Assembly (NCBI GenBank): GCA_002811675.1
Contig: PDIM01000038.1
Location: 67,016 to 96,956 of the forward strand
Direction: 5' to 3'
Source: Ichthyosporea sp. XGB-2017a
Lineage: Eukaryota > Opisthokonta > Ichthyosporea
DNA: 29,941 nucleotides
In this document: piece after piece, positions 9,911-20,300 of the stretch
Position numbering within the stretch: position 1 is the first letter of the stretch
How the letters are laid out: each line of letters starts with the position of its first letter
Notes under the pieces: generated by a model
The model's input: the letters and a program-made list of their open reading frames with translations, nothing else
Told to the model about the DNA's origin: nothing
Databases searched by the model: none
Position numbers and translations under genes: made by a program

Positions 9911-10273
9911 AATGAAAAAAAACTAAATAAAAATCCCTTTCTTTAACACAAAACAAAACTTGATAAAAATTCGATTTCCCTTCCCTTCTGCTTCTCTCTC
10001 TCTCTTTCCGTCTTATCTCTCTTTTCTTCCTTTAGACTCCAATTCAAAATCTCCCTTTCGAATCACAATCTAAGCTTTTCCTTTATATTAGTTACAACTA
10101 ACTTATTCTTAGTTATTGGCTCATGGCTATTTATTATTACATACTATGTATCAAAGTCTTCTCAATATTCTGCCCAGCTGGGAACGTTACTTTTTTTATA
10201 TATATTTCCGTAATTAACAAACCTGCACAATTCAATAATAAAAAGTAGAATAATGTTTATAATAATAAGGGAG

Positions 10274-10320
10274 AGCCAATCACAGGCCAGAAGTGTCCTG
10301 CCCCGCGATGGTGATTGGCT
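10274..10320. promoter_or_regulatory. Inverted pair of CCAAT boxes
   Basis: AGCCAATCAC (10274-10283) and its exact reverse complement GTGATTGGCT (10311-10320) face each other across 27 bp of GC-rich DNA. RRCCAATCA is the NF-Y type core, so this looks like a two-way promoter element about 360 bp upstream of the four-helix gene. The pair could also form a 10-bp hairpin. Confidence 0.5.
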
Positions 10321-10500
10321 GCTGTGCCGTGTACTGTTCCTGTTTTGGGGTAATTCTGAAGGGAGGGAGGAGGCTACATGTACATTTGGTCATTGAGTCC
10401 TGCCAGCTTTCAATAATCTCACCAGCTGTAAATTGCCCACAGCTGCGCCACACCATTATGTAAAGTTTTGGCGAGATTTTTCCGCAAAATTACTTGTAGC

Positions 10501-10695
10501 CGAGGGTATAAGCTGTTGGAGTCTGAACCGCGGAGAATCAACCAAATACTTTATTTCTACGCTCTAGATATAATCTAGAGTACGTGTAGTCGGAGTCAGC
10601 TGATAGTTGATACGTCTATAGATTTATCGATAAAATTTTCAATTCGTATAGTTTTATCAAGGGCTTTTTGTGCTGCATTAGTAATTATACCCTCG
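10501..10695. repeat. Perfect 11-bp inverted repeat enclosing a palindrome-rich segment
   Basis: CGAGGGTATAA at 10501-10511 is matched exactly by TTATACCCTCG at 10685-10695. Inside lie the palindromes CTCTAGATATAATCTAGAG (10562-10580) and TTTATCGATAAA (10623-10634). The arrangement resembles the ends of a small non-autonomous DNA transposon, but no target-site duplication is visible at the borders, so a regulatory or chance origin is equally possible. Confidence 0.4.
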
Positions 10696-12357
10696 ACCGT
10701 GAATTACACACTGCACATTTCTATGTAGTTTTCGCCACCGACTCTGATAATTGGCCCGCAAAAACTATTCGGCTTTATACAGTTGCAAAAATTGGAATAA
10801 GTTTGGGGATTTAAAATTAAACGCGTGGGGATTTCGAAGAGTACTTACGATTATCCCCAGTCTAATTAACAATACCAACTCTGAATGCAGAAATTGTTAC
10901 AATGTCAAAGGCGAGGTCAAAGGAAATGTAACAGCTAGGAAATTCTATAACGTCGTCAATCAATTGTTTAATTCGATGGTACTGGCGCTGTTGAGCTTTT
11001 GTGCCAGCTTTATTCCGAATTTGACTTTCTTGCCCTTCCACTTATTCCATCTGCAACGGTTGTTTTATAGAATACTTGAGCGACAAGTCCGCTAAACATT
11101 CGAGCTGATGAGTACATGACGAGGAACATCATGATCATGCATGACTACGTACATACTTCTATACCTCATGTATTGCATATATATGCAGGCAAACTACATC
11201 AACCGCAAAAGTAATTTTTAAAACTTTCAGCGCGACGAGGTAAATAAACTTGGCATCGGGCGATGCGACCATTTTTAAAATGTTCCATTTCCCATCAGCT
11301 TTTGCTCTTGTTTTAGTGGACGGACTCTTGCTGTTGTTACCAGTATGGCGTGCCGCCCTTTATTTGTGTTTCGCAACTGATATAGAAACACGGCAGCGAA
11401 AACAGATCTTTTCAGAATGAAACCAAATGTCGATCACGAAATAAAAACAAAGAACAAGAAACAGCTGATTTGCTATGCATGCAGTTACTTGTAAAATGCT
11501 AAAGGCCCCGCGCTCATGTTTACTCCGACCTCAGAATAGTGAGGCCTTGAAAATTGACCACCTGCAAATCAGTACCCTTGTTTCAACACATATTACAGTA
11601 GTTTCTCCATTTACTTTTGCTTCTCTGCACCTCAACAGAAGCTTCAGTTGTTCTGAATTGAAGTATCGAAGATTGAAGCATTGGAAGGCCGTAAGCTCAG
11701 ATACTAGCTGTGCTCCCGTCCATCCTCTCCAATTTACTTTGAAATTCTGCAACTGTACTGAGACCGAGTGCAAAATCAATAATACTTCGTGATAAGAAAG
11801 CAAAATGCAGCTTCACAATAAAGAAGTTCATAGCTATGCATAGGAACCAAGAAGCAGGTCCTTAGAAAAACTCACTTTTGCAAGGAAAACACAGCAGCTG
11901 TCGAGCTCACTCTGCTAATAAAATTATAGTACGACGTTTATACGTTTATAATTTATAATGGGATGATGGATATTCCCTTTGGGAATTAGCATAATAGCAG
12001 CTGCGCCAGTACGTGCGCACCCTGCGACAGGTGGCAAAATCATTTATAGAGTATGGTTTTTGTGCCAGAATTTAAGCACAACATCAGATGATCATATCAA
12101 AACAAACAGTACAGCTATAAGGAATATTATTATTAAACTAAAAGAGCTAATTTGTATACTAATATGTAGTATAATTAGAGGCACTGAATGAAGCCAAAGA
12201 ACTCTGGAAATAGACGCGGGATCTTGCTTCTGTATGAATGAATACAGAGCCTCTTGGAAGATAATGTGAATAAAGAATTGGGATTGGGTCCGCACTCTTC
12301 CAATTGAAGGCTGAATCTTGAAAATTTGTGGATAATTAAAATATCGAAACTGAAGAT

Positions 12358-14829
12358 ATGTTTAGACCAAAGGTATCGTTAGGTATTCTATGCTTTTTGC
12401 TAGTCATTCTGGTTATTAGTGGGGTGTCACGAACACTAGCATTGCCAACTGAGCAAGCAGCAGATATACCTGATGCGGAGGAGGCAAACGCAGTGAGTGT
12501 TAATGAGGACAACAAATTAAACACCGAAGATGTGACCACTCCCGAAAGCGATGTTGATAAGCAGGAAGAGGCAAACAATGGATGGTCAGAAACTGAAGAG
12601 GAGGAGGGAAAACTTGCCCAAGAGAATGAAGAAATCAGCACTGATGAAAACACCATTTCTACCAATGAAAAATACTCTGTTGAAAATGAAGTCGAAGGCA
12701 ATTCAGGTACAGTATCAGAATCTCAAACTAGCTCGGAATCTGAAGGGGGTAATGAAAGTGCTTCAGAAGATAACGAAAACACTGAAATACAAGGTCAAAG
12801 TGAGGAAGCGAAAGAAGAAACAGGGGAAGAGACCCCGTTGGTTGCTGAGGATGAGAAGGTAGATGAACCGTCCGCAGAGACAGAAGACAATGCTGAATCA
12901 GTATCACAAGAGCAGAAGTCACAGCAGTCTCTAGATGAGGGTGAAGTTGAATCAACGACAGAAGAAACAGAGCCAGAAGAACCCATAAATGAGGTAGAGG
13001 AACAGGTGGAACAAGTCATAGACGATGTGAATACGCAGGAGACTGTGACCGAGGGGAAAGTTCAGACTGATGCAAGCACAGCGGAAGCGCATCCTTCAAC
13101 GGATCCTGAGACTGGGGTTGAAGGGAAAGCAGAGACAGCGGAAGGAGAATCAAAGCTTCCAGACTCCTCGACAGAAACAGAAGCTCAGGCAGAATCAACG
13201 ACCCAGGAAACACAGGGAGAAGAACCTCCCATCGAAGCAGAAGCGCAGGCAGAATCGACTGGTGACCAAGCAAAACCAGAAGAACCGTCAATGGAAACAT
13301 CGGCGCAAACAGAATCGAGCACGGAGGCAACACAGCCTGAAGAGCCTTCGAATGAGACCGAAGGGAAAACAGAGTCGATTGCTGAGGAAGCAGATATAGA
13401 GACAGCTTCAACTGAAACAGAGGAGCAGACAGATACGACCACCCAGGAAACACAGCCAGAGGAACCTTCGGTTGAGGTTGACGCACAAACGAAATCGACC
13501 ACTGAGGAAGCAAAACCAGAGGTACCTTCGACTGAAGCGGAAGCGCAAACAGAAGCGACCACTGAGGAACCACAACCAGAGGAGCCTTCAGTTGAGGTTG
13601 ACGCGCAAACGGAATCGACCACTGAAGACGCACAACCAGAGGTACTTTCGACTGAAGCGGAAGCGCAAACAGAAGCGACCACTGAGGAACCACAACCAGA
13701 GGAGCCTTCAGTTGAGGTTGACGCGCAAACGGAATCGACTACTGAAGAAGCACAACCAGAGGTACTTTCGACTGAAGCGGAAGCTCAAACAGAATCTACC
13801 AGCGAAGAAACAAGACCAGAGCAGACTTCCCCCGAAGCTGAAGCACAAACAGAATCAGCTGGCGATGAAACAAAGCCTGATGAGCCTGAGAGCGAAACAG
13901 GAGTTCAAACGGAATCGACATCTGAAGAGCTAGCAGCAGAGCAGTCCAGTTCAGAAGGTCAAATTGAGGCAGCCTCGGATGCAACTTCCAACTCTGAAGT
14001 CTCTAGTGAAACGGAAGTGGGTGCCAAAGAAGGAAAAGAGTCCGTGGAAGTGCAAAGCGACACCGAGGGCTTACAGTCAGATAGTATTGTCGGGGGCGAT
14101 GACTCTCAAGAGCAATCCCAAGAGCAAGCCAGTGGCATAGACAATCTTTCAACCGAGAAAAGTGCACTAGCCACTTTGTCTGAAAAAGAGAAAGCTCATG
14201 AAGTTGAATTGGGCTTAGCTGGTAAAACGAAAGAGGAGCTTTTATCAAATATTGGACTTTTGAAAGAGTTGATTGCTTCGTGTGTGTCCAGTTTCCTTAA
14301 TTCAAAGCCCAGAGCAGCCCATGTGATCACAAGCAGTAATGTTGTAATAGTTGATATTTTGGAAAATCAGAAGGGCGTTACAGTTGATTTTGTCGTCCAT
14401 GAAGACAATGCAACATTGCCGCCTGTCAAAAGTGTCCTACAGGCGATAGAAGAGCACAAAGCAGACTTCGAAAATGCGCTTGGGGTATCAGTGAAAAGTG
14501 TTAAACCTTTGGAAGAGGAAGATGACAGCACTTCTGACAACGATGATATCGACCTGGTGGTCGTGTTCATTGGAATCACTATCGTTTCTGTATTTATAGT
14601 GACTGGATTTATTATTGTAAATAAGGTGCTAAGGAAGAAAAAGGGAAGAAAATATAGCCGCAGACCTGTTAGCGGATACAAGAAGCAAGTAGATGAAAGT
14701 GATGGTAGAATTACGTTCTCAAAGCAGACAGATTCGCAACCTAATCTTGTGTGGGAAAGTTTGGAGCAACTGCAAAATACAGAGGAAGAAAGCCTAAATT
14801 TTAGTTCAGACCTAAAACGACTGGTATAG
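12358..14829 (+). CDS. Acidic Ser/Thr/Glu-rich type I membrane protein with tandem repeats
   Basis: Intronless, 823 residues. Residues 1-29 form a signal peptide (hydrophobic core LGILCFLLVILVISG). Residues 30 to about 610 are very rich in Glu, Ser and Thr with almost no aromatic residues and no visible cysteine: an extended, probably O-glycosylated and negatively charged stalk. Within it, residues 242-521 are built of 20-residue repeats of the type TEEAQPEEPSVEVDAQTEST. About 615-725 looks like a compact alpha/beta domain (NVVIVDILENQKGVTVDFVV), perhaps SEA-like but unproven. One transmembrane helix at about 733-757 is followed by a basic stop-transfer stretch (KVLRKKKGRKYSRR) and a cytoplasmic tail of about 60 residues. 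The architecture resembles membrane mucins. Role unknown; adhesion or a surface coat is an inference. It is divergent from the four-helix gene and convergent with the capping-enzyme gene. Confidence 0.85.
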   Translation: MFRPKVSLGILCFLLVILVISGVSRTLALPTEQAADIPDAEEANAVSVNEDNKLNTEDVTTPESDVDKQEEANNGWSETEEEEGKLAQENEEISTDENTISTNEKYSVENEVEGNSGTVSESQTSSESEGGNESASEDNENTEIQGQSEEAKEETGEETPLVAEDEKVDEPSAETEDNAESVSQEQKSQQSLDEGEVESTTEETEPEEPINEVEEQVEQVIDDVNTQETVTEGKVQTDASTAEAHPSTDPETGVEGKAETAEGESKLPDSSTETEAQAESTTQETQGEEPPIEAEAQAESTGDQAKPEEPSMETSAQTESSTEATQPEEPSNETEGKTESIAEEADIETASTETEEQTDTTTQETQPEEPSVEVDAQTKSTTEEAKPEVPSTEAEAQTEATTEEPQPEEPSVEVDAQTESTTEDAQPEVLSTEAEAQTEATTEEPQPEEPSVEVDAQTESTTEEAQPEVLSTEAEAQTESTSEETRPEQTSPEAEAQTESAGDETKPDEPESETGVQTESTSEELAAEQSSSEGQIEAASDATSNSEVSSETEVGAKEGKESVEVQSDTEGLQSDSIVGGDDSQEQSQEQASGIDNLSTEKSALATLSEKEKAHEVELGLAGKTKEELLSNIGLLKELIASCVSSFLNSKPRAAHVITSSNVVIVDILENQKGVTVDFVVHEDNATLPPVKSVLQAIEEHKADFENALGVSVKSVKPLEEEDDSTSDNDDIDLVVVFIGITIVSVFIVTGFIIVNKVLRKKKGRKYSRRPVSGYKKQVDESDGRITFSKQTDSQPNLVWESLEQLQNTEEESLNFSSDLKRLV
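13081..13920 (+). repeat. Coding minisatellite, 60-bp units with 120-bp higher-order copies
   Basis: About 14 units of exactly 60 bp (20 codons) stand in register; the first two are degenerate. Units alternate between two types, so the true repeat in the middle is 120 bp: 13441-13560, 13561-13680 and 13681-13800. By direct comparison the last two copies differ at 5 of 120 positions, and one 60-bp half differs only at its last base. The register keeps every reading frame open, which explains the long overlapping frames on both strands. Confidence 0.95.
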
Positions 14830-14889
14830 AAAACCATCTGACTTTTGAGTTTTTTATACCTTTTGGTGATTTGTAATTTAGCTACATAT

Positions 14890-14895
14890 AATAAA
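14890..14895 (+). terminator. Poly(A) signal of the acidic membrane-protein gene
   Basis: AATAAA, immediately followed by a second overlapping copy, 61 bp after the stop codon and within the 122-bp gap to the convergent capping-enzyme stop. Confidence 0.6.
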
Positions 14896-14951
14896 TAAAT
14901 TTGTTTGCAACAAGAACATGACATCCTCCAGTCTTGATCCTTGAGGTTCCT

Positions 14952-17031
14952 TTATCTCTTATGATATCGATTGACACTGCCAAAATCTTTCTTGTTTTCG
15001 GCTATAAATTTGACAAGCTCGTCTTTTGTTACACCATGAGTGATGCTTATACACACAGCTTGTGCAGTTTTATAGGCATTTGGATAGCTTTTATCTTCCC
15101 TAATACGCATAAATACCCATCCTAAAAAAGAACAAAAAATTCATTAAAAACTATGTAAGTTACTCAGTTTTGTAGTCACAAACCCAGACAATATACCATT
15201 TCCTTACCCTTCGCACCAGGTTTTTCACTCCACGTGCATTCTACAATCCTCCCATTCATTTCTTGCATTCGTTTGGCACTCATTCCAGCAAGCTGACCAA
15301 AAGCCACTCTTTGCTGCCCACTTCCAACGTAAAGAACTCCAACGGTTTCAGCCAGACAACCTAAATTTAACACGTTTAAGAAGTACTACCCGTTAACCAA
15401 AACAATTCGTGGGTAAAAAGGTAACAACATAAACAACATATCTTACCAGGGTCTCTAGTAGTCTGAACCTTTAGCAAGAAATCAACACTGTTGAGTTCCT
15501 TTGGCTTCCACTTCAGCATTTTCGGAAATGCCCCAGTTATATATTCTGAATAGGCCGGCGAAAAAATAAGTCCATCGTTTTCATGAGGCAATGTAGGCAT
15601 CAAATTTTCAAGAATATTCACAACATCGCGCTCACTCTTAATACGCACAAATTTCTTAATTTTTATGCTAAACGGTTCTTTACTAAAGTCATACATTTTC
15701 TTCCTCTTTGCTTCCGCCCTCGGTTTCTCAATTTCCACTTGGGAAATTGTCAATCTCATCTCATAAGGCTCCTTACCAACCAACTGACCATTTAAAGACA
15801 TCATATCGTAGATTAAATATACGGGGACCTGTCTTTTTTTCTTCTTCCCCTGCACTGTCTCAGATCCCTCTTTGTTTTCAGACGAAGCCCCCACACTATT
15901 ACTTGACCCATCAACAGATACTCTCACCCGTTTGCTCTCCGGCCCGTCAGGATGATCGCTATTATCATCATCAACTTCAAATTCATCAATTACCAACTCT
16001 CCGTCAAGCAGAGTATCGTCCAGAAAGTCGGTCATTTTCTTTCGATAAGGAAATATAAGATCCGTAAGAGCAAAAAAGTTATTATCCCTATCAACCATAT
16101 ATGCACACTGCTTCTTTATCAGCATCATATACCGAGTCCCATCTGCCTTCCAGCTCACCATGAATGGTTCATTTGTAATATATCGTATATTGTTCTTATC
16201 CAAAGACACTGGCTGACTTCCCGCAAACGAATTAGGATTTTCACACCTGCAAAACTTAGCAACGGTTCTCTTCAGATCCGCCAGCAAAACGTGATCTGTG
16301 ACCAATTCCCCAACTTCCCCGGGGATCCCACTCATATGAACAGGCCCCCTTCTATCCTGCCTTGTGCTGCCCTTGTTATTATGAGACATAACAAGCCCAG
16401 ATGGGTTTTCAGGCTCGTCATCCCCTTGCTCTCTCTCCATTGGATCTTCCCAGTTGGGCCTATAAAACTCCCCCACATCATCTACGGGCCCATCATATCT
16501 CTCATACAGATCCACCACATACTCTCTTTTGTAAATCCCCGGGGATCTCGACTCTGCAAAGGCAGACACGGCAGTCACAACGTCCCAATCCATCACTTCC
16601 ACGAGATAACAACAAATCAGAAACCCTGTTCTGTTGAATCCATGAGTGCAGTGAAGTCCAATAAACTTCCCTTCATTCTCAGGCTTTGATTTGAAGCTCG
16701 TAACAATTTTAATAAACAACTGCGCATTTTCCACAGTTGGAGCTGCCTCGAATCCCTCACAAGGCAGCTTCACATGTGTGATTCCCTTCTTCTCAAACTC
16801 CGCCTTGTCATAATACCGATTCGTCTTTGTGAGATCAATAATCATCCCCAGGTGGATTCCGCTCCCTGCCAGTGCATCAATGAGCATATCAGGGGTGAAT
16901 CTACACTCCTCCGGGACCTCTGGATTGAACTTCTCCCCCAGTGGGGTTTTGAAGGGGACTATCCCCAGGTTCTGGATAATCTGCCCCTTGCGAGGACAAT
17001 TCAGCCAACGAGGAGGTAATCTCAGGTCCAT
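14952..17031 (-). CDS. RNGTT: mRNA capping enzyme (RNA 5'-triphosphatase plus guanylyltransferase)
   Basis: Bifunctional nuclear enzyme that removes the gamma phosphate of nascent RNA and adds GMP. Three exons: 17031-15447, 15360-15208 and 15121-14952, all GT-AG, joined to 635 residues (human about 597). The start [16 protein letters not shown] matches the family, and no earlier ATG exists in frame. The N-terminal cysteine-phosphatase triphosphatase carries [10 protein letters not shown] with nucleophile C128 and R134, as in animals and plants. The guanylyltransferase shows motif I KADGTR (AMP/GMP lysine K296), LLDGELVID (341-349), [13 protein letters not shown], and in exon 3 the OB-fold motif [14 protein letters not shown]. 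Odd: a charged Ser/Lys/Asp-rich insertion at about 351-401 between LLDGELVID and YLIYDMM, where human has only about 9 residues. The gene is divergent from PIG-G with 362 bp between starts. Confidence 0.97.
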
Positions 17032-17393
17032 TACTACTCCCTTCTCATGCACACACACCCTTTGTTGTAAGTGTTCTTTGTTTGATTCCTTTTTTTGTTC
17101 CTTGATTCTTCGGATTTCCTCTACTTTTGAACAATAATAATAAAAACAAAAAAAAATAAAATCCTGAGATAAAATCACAAAAGAAAAACCAACAAAAAAT
17201 AAGAAAAAAGAAAAAAAAGGCAAAAAAAAATTTGAACTCGCTTTTAGTTTTGAAACAAATTTTCGTTTCCTTTTTTTTTTCTTTTTGTTTTTTTGTTCTT
17301 TTTTTTTTTTTCGAAACAAAAGTAGATTTGTTTAACTCGACCAGAGAAAAGGAAAGGTACAGGGACAAAGGGATCAAGGGGAGTGGCATTGGA
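17032..17393. promoter_or_regulatory. Bidirectional promoter region between capping enzyme and PIG-G
   Basis: 362 bp between two divergent start codons. It contains A-rich DNA at about 17142-17230, which is T-rich on the capping-enzyme strand, and a nearly pure T tract at 17266-17312 upstream of PIG-G. Each gene thus has a pyrimidine tract on its own sense strand, about 80 to 200 bp before its ATG. No TATA box seen. Confidence 0.5.
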
Positions 17394-20300
17394 ATGGAGC
17401 GGGGCATGAAGTGGTGCATTGTAATTCTTCTTTGTGTGCAGCTCATCGCCGTGTCCATATTCGCAAGAGGTTTTTTCCCGCACAAAAAGGCTGCTGAGGG
17501 ATTTGCAACCAGCACCAGTAATCTCCCCCCGCCCTTGTGGAGTTCATCCGTGGGTAAAAATGGCAGGCAGGGAGAGGAGCAGCAAAACGCCATCCCGGCA
17601 AGATTTGGTCGCCTGGTGCTTGTGATGATTGACGCTCTGCGATATGATTTTGTTTTTGAAAGGGAGTCGATGAAGTTTGTGAAGAAAAAGATCCAAAAGG
17701 GAGAGGCGTTTCCATTTGTCAGTCGAGCTCATGCCCCAACTGTCACAATGCCGCGGATCAAGGCCCTTTTGACAGGTGGCATCCCAGGGTTTCTTGACTT
17801 TGTGCTGAACTTTGCATCCAGTTCGCTACAGGAGGACAATCTGGTGCATCAGTTGCACGCGGCTGGGAAAAAAATGGTTTTTTATGGCGACGACACATGG
17901 CTGAGATTATTTCCAGGGTACTTTGATCGAGAGGAAGGAACCACTTCCTTCTATGTGGCGGACTATACGGAGGTGGATCGGAATGTGTCGAGGCACATTG
18001 TGCCGGAGTTGCAGCGAGGGGACTGGGATTGCATGTTTTTGCATTATCTGGGGGTGGACCATATTGGTCATTTGGAAGGACCACGAAGCGCCCTTCTGCC
18101 GCGGAAGCTGGAGGAAATGGACTCCGTGATTGAAAGGATACACAAATACATTGTGGATGCGGACGCGAAAAAGGGAAGTGAGGGGAGAGACAATGACCTT
18201 CCCACATTGCTGGTCCTCTGTGGAGACCATGGGATGAATGAAGTGGGGAATCACGGGGGCTCGAGTGAGGGAGAAGTGTCTACTACTATGATTTTCATGA
18301 GCAGTTTTTTTAAAGGTAGTTCTCCAGGCAAGAAGGTAGATGTGGTCAATCAGATAGATTTAGTCCCCACGCTTGCCTTTTTATTTGGGTTGCCTGTCCC
18401 TCGAAACAATCTGGGAACGTTTATTCGACCTCTGGGGAAGCTTTTGAAGAGGGATGAGTTTCTTCAGGCACTCAGAGTAAATGCTTATCAGCTTTTGAAG
18501 ACTTTGGAGAGGAATCAGGGTCGAGAAGAGGGCGCAAGTGACGATAAAAGCTATCCTCGGGTACTGTTTGAGAAAGCAAGTGAACTCCACAGAAGATTGT
18601 TGGAACGAGAGTCTGGAATATTGCAAGAGGCCGTTGAGGATTCATACTACACGGTCATGGAAGAAGTGTCTTCTTATTTTACTACACTCTTTTCAAAGTA
18701 CGATCTCTTTGCGATGGGCTTAGGTATTGTGATGATGCTTCTTTGTTTGGCCTTATCTGTGATACTGTGCATGAACCCTGGCACCACCTTGGAATGTGCG
18801 CCGCTATTTGTGAGTGTAATCATTGGTGCTGCCTCATACGTTGCGTTCGATGGTTTTATTCTTTTGTTTTGTGCAGTCTTGACTCCAGAGTCTGTAATTT
18901 GCGAGAGTCCTCTCGGGTTCATTTTCTCTGAGCGATGTGCCATAGCAATGGCGTTTTCGGGCTTGTTTTATATCGGTTTGCAATTGTACAAAACGTGGAA
19001 GCGACAGTTACCCACGCAATCATCGGGTGAAGGAACGGTGATTGCGCTTTGGCAAACAGACACTCTATTGATAGTAGTATGTGAGTTTCTTCATTTGTTT
19101 AGCTTGTTGTCGAGTAGCTTCGTAGAAGAAGAGCACCAGTCGTACTACTTTTTTGTTACCACGCTGTTTATTTATTACTTCTACGATACATTTGTTGCGT
19201 TCATGTCCGGTAGAGATGGCACGGTGTATGGCAAGTATATCGCACCGAGCAAATTTCATTTGATATGCATTGGGTTTTCTTTGTTTTCATTAAAATTGCT
19301 GCGCAAGTGGAACTCGACGGGCGATAAATGGGCTGGTGAGCCTGATATTGGGAGATTTTTGATGTCCCCGGGAAACAAATCGTTGCTTATATCCCTGTGC
19401 GTTGTTTCCTTAATTGGGTATTGCTTGGGTTCGCTTGTATTTTTGAAGAAAGTGATAGTATCGTGCGGGGTTAGTAACACACTGCAAACTAGGGAATTTT
19501 TGCTTTCGAGTGCAATTATTTCTTTGATTTCTATGTTCATAGGCATTTACAGACTTCAGACATTGGACTTGAGTTTTGGATTTTTTTGGGATAGTGTGAC
19601 TTCTGCAAGAATAGCCTACGTCCTCATTTTTGTGCTTTGGGCGTATTCAATACTTGAGTATGACAGCGGCGGCTTCAGAGAAGGTAAGTAGCTGGTAAAT
19701 ATAAGAACCATTGTCAAGGGAAAGATATTAATTTGTTTAATCGATGTGTGTTTTTTGTGCTCCAAATATGACCAGGTGGTAAATTGGCTATTTTTATCGT
19801 TGGGTTTATAGGCTTGCAATTGCTTATTCAAAGGATCCACAACATGTTTGTGGTGATTATGACGTCTCTGCAGTTTTGTGCAATATTATCATGGATTCTC
19901 AACTATCCGAGACCCAAACAGCTGTTTTGTTCGATAATAGCTATTCTGTGGGTTGGGAAATTCGGCTTTTTTGCGCAAGGAAACTCAAACAGTGTGGCAA
20001 CTGTTGATATTAGTGGATCATATACAGGTCTTTATGATTATAACGCCTTGGTGGTGGGCATTCTGACCCTTCTAATTGCGTATGCATTTCCTTTGCTTGC
20101 GTTTCTCTTTCTTGCCTATTTCTTCATCCGCTTTTTTCAGGTGCAGCGTATTACTTCATTCATGAGAAAACAAGAAGCGAAGCAGATATACACGCGAGAA
20201 CCATCGGCAAGCCTTGATCTAGAGAGGGCTGGCTATGTTTTGCGACTTGCATTAGTTGTACTTGTTCTTCAATCATCCGTTCTTTCTCTATACTCCATTC

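Larger units (their letters stand above)
9911..12357. promoter_or_regulatory. Long divergent intergenic region, palindrome-rich
   Basis: This 2.4 kb spacer lies between two divergent membrane-protein genes and is the longest gene-free stretch apart from the unresolved pelota-ATPase interval. It contains paired CCAAT boxes, an 11-bp inverted repeat spaced over 195 bp, short perfect palindromes at 10562-10580, 10623-10634 (TTTATCGATAAA, which contains TATCGATA) and 11174-11187 (TGCATATATATGCA), a small hairpin at 12229-12248 (TCTGTAT/ATACAGA), and several CAGCTG E-boxes. Open frames here, including one of 114 codons at 10751-11095 without ATG and one of 105 codons with ATG at 11475-11792, show no recognisable domain. 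I see no RNA gene. Confidence 0.55.

Noticed and set aside
10685-10700. tRNA-like B-box matches in several intergenic regions
   Set aside because: None of the GTTC-type words found by eye has a matching A box and cloverleaf pairing.
10751-11095. Plus-strand frame of 114 codons in the divergent spacer
   Set aside because: It begins at TTG with no early ATG and has no known domain. The minus-strand frame opposite also has no start or clear similarity.
11104-11130. CTGATGAG followed by CGAGGAAC, resembling a hammerhead ribozyme core
   Set aside because: The GAAA box is missing and the putative stem II has only two pairs.
11475-11792. ATG-started frame of 105 codons
   Set aside because: Composition and sequence give no domain, and a similar open frame exists on the other strand. 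Kept only as a remark in the spacer entry.
13016-13933. Long open frames overlapping the minisatellite on both strands
   Set aside because: A 60-bp repeat is divisible by three, so any frame without a stop in one unit stays open; only the plus frame has a signal peptide, a membrane helix and coherent ends.
17032-17319. Long Lys-rich and Phe-rich N-terminal extension of the capping enzyme
   Set aside because: It is the translation of A/T-rich promoter DNA without an ATG; homologues begin at the PPRWLNCPR block.
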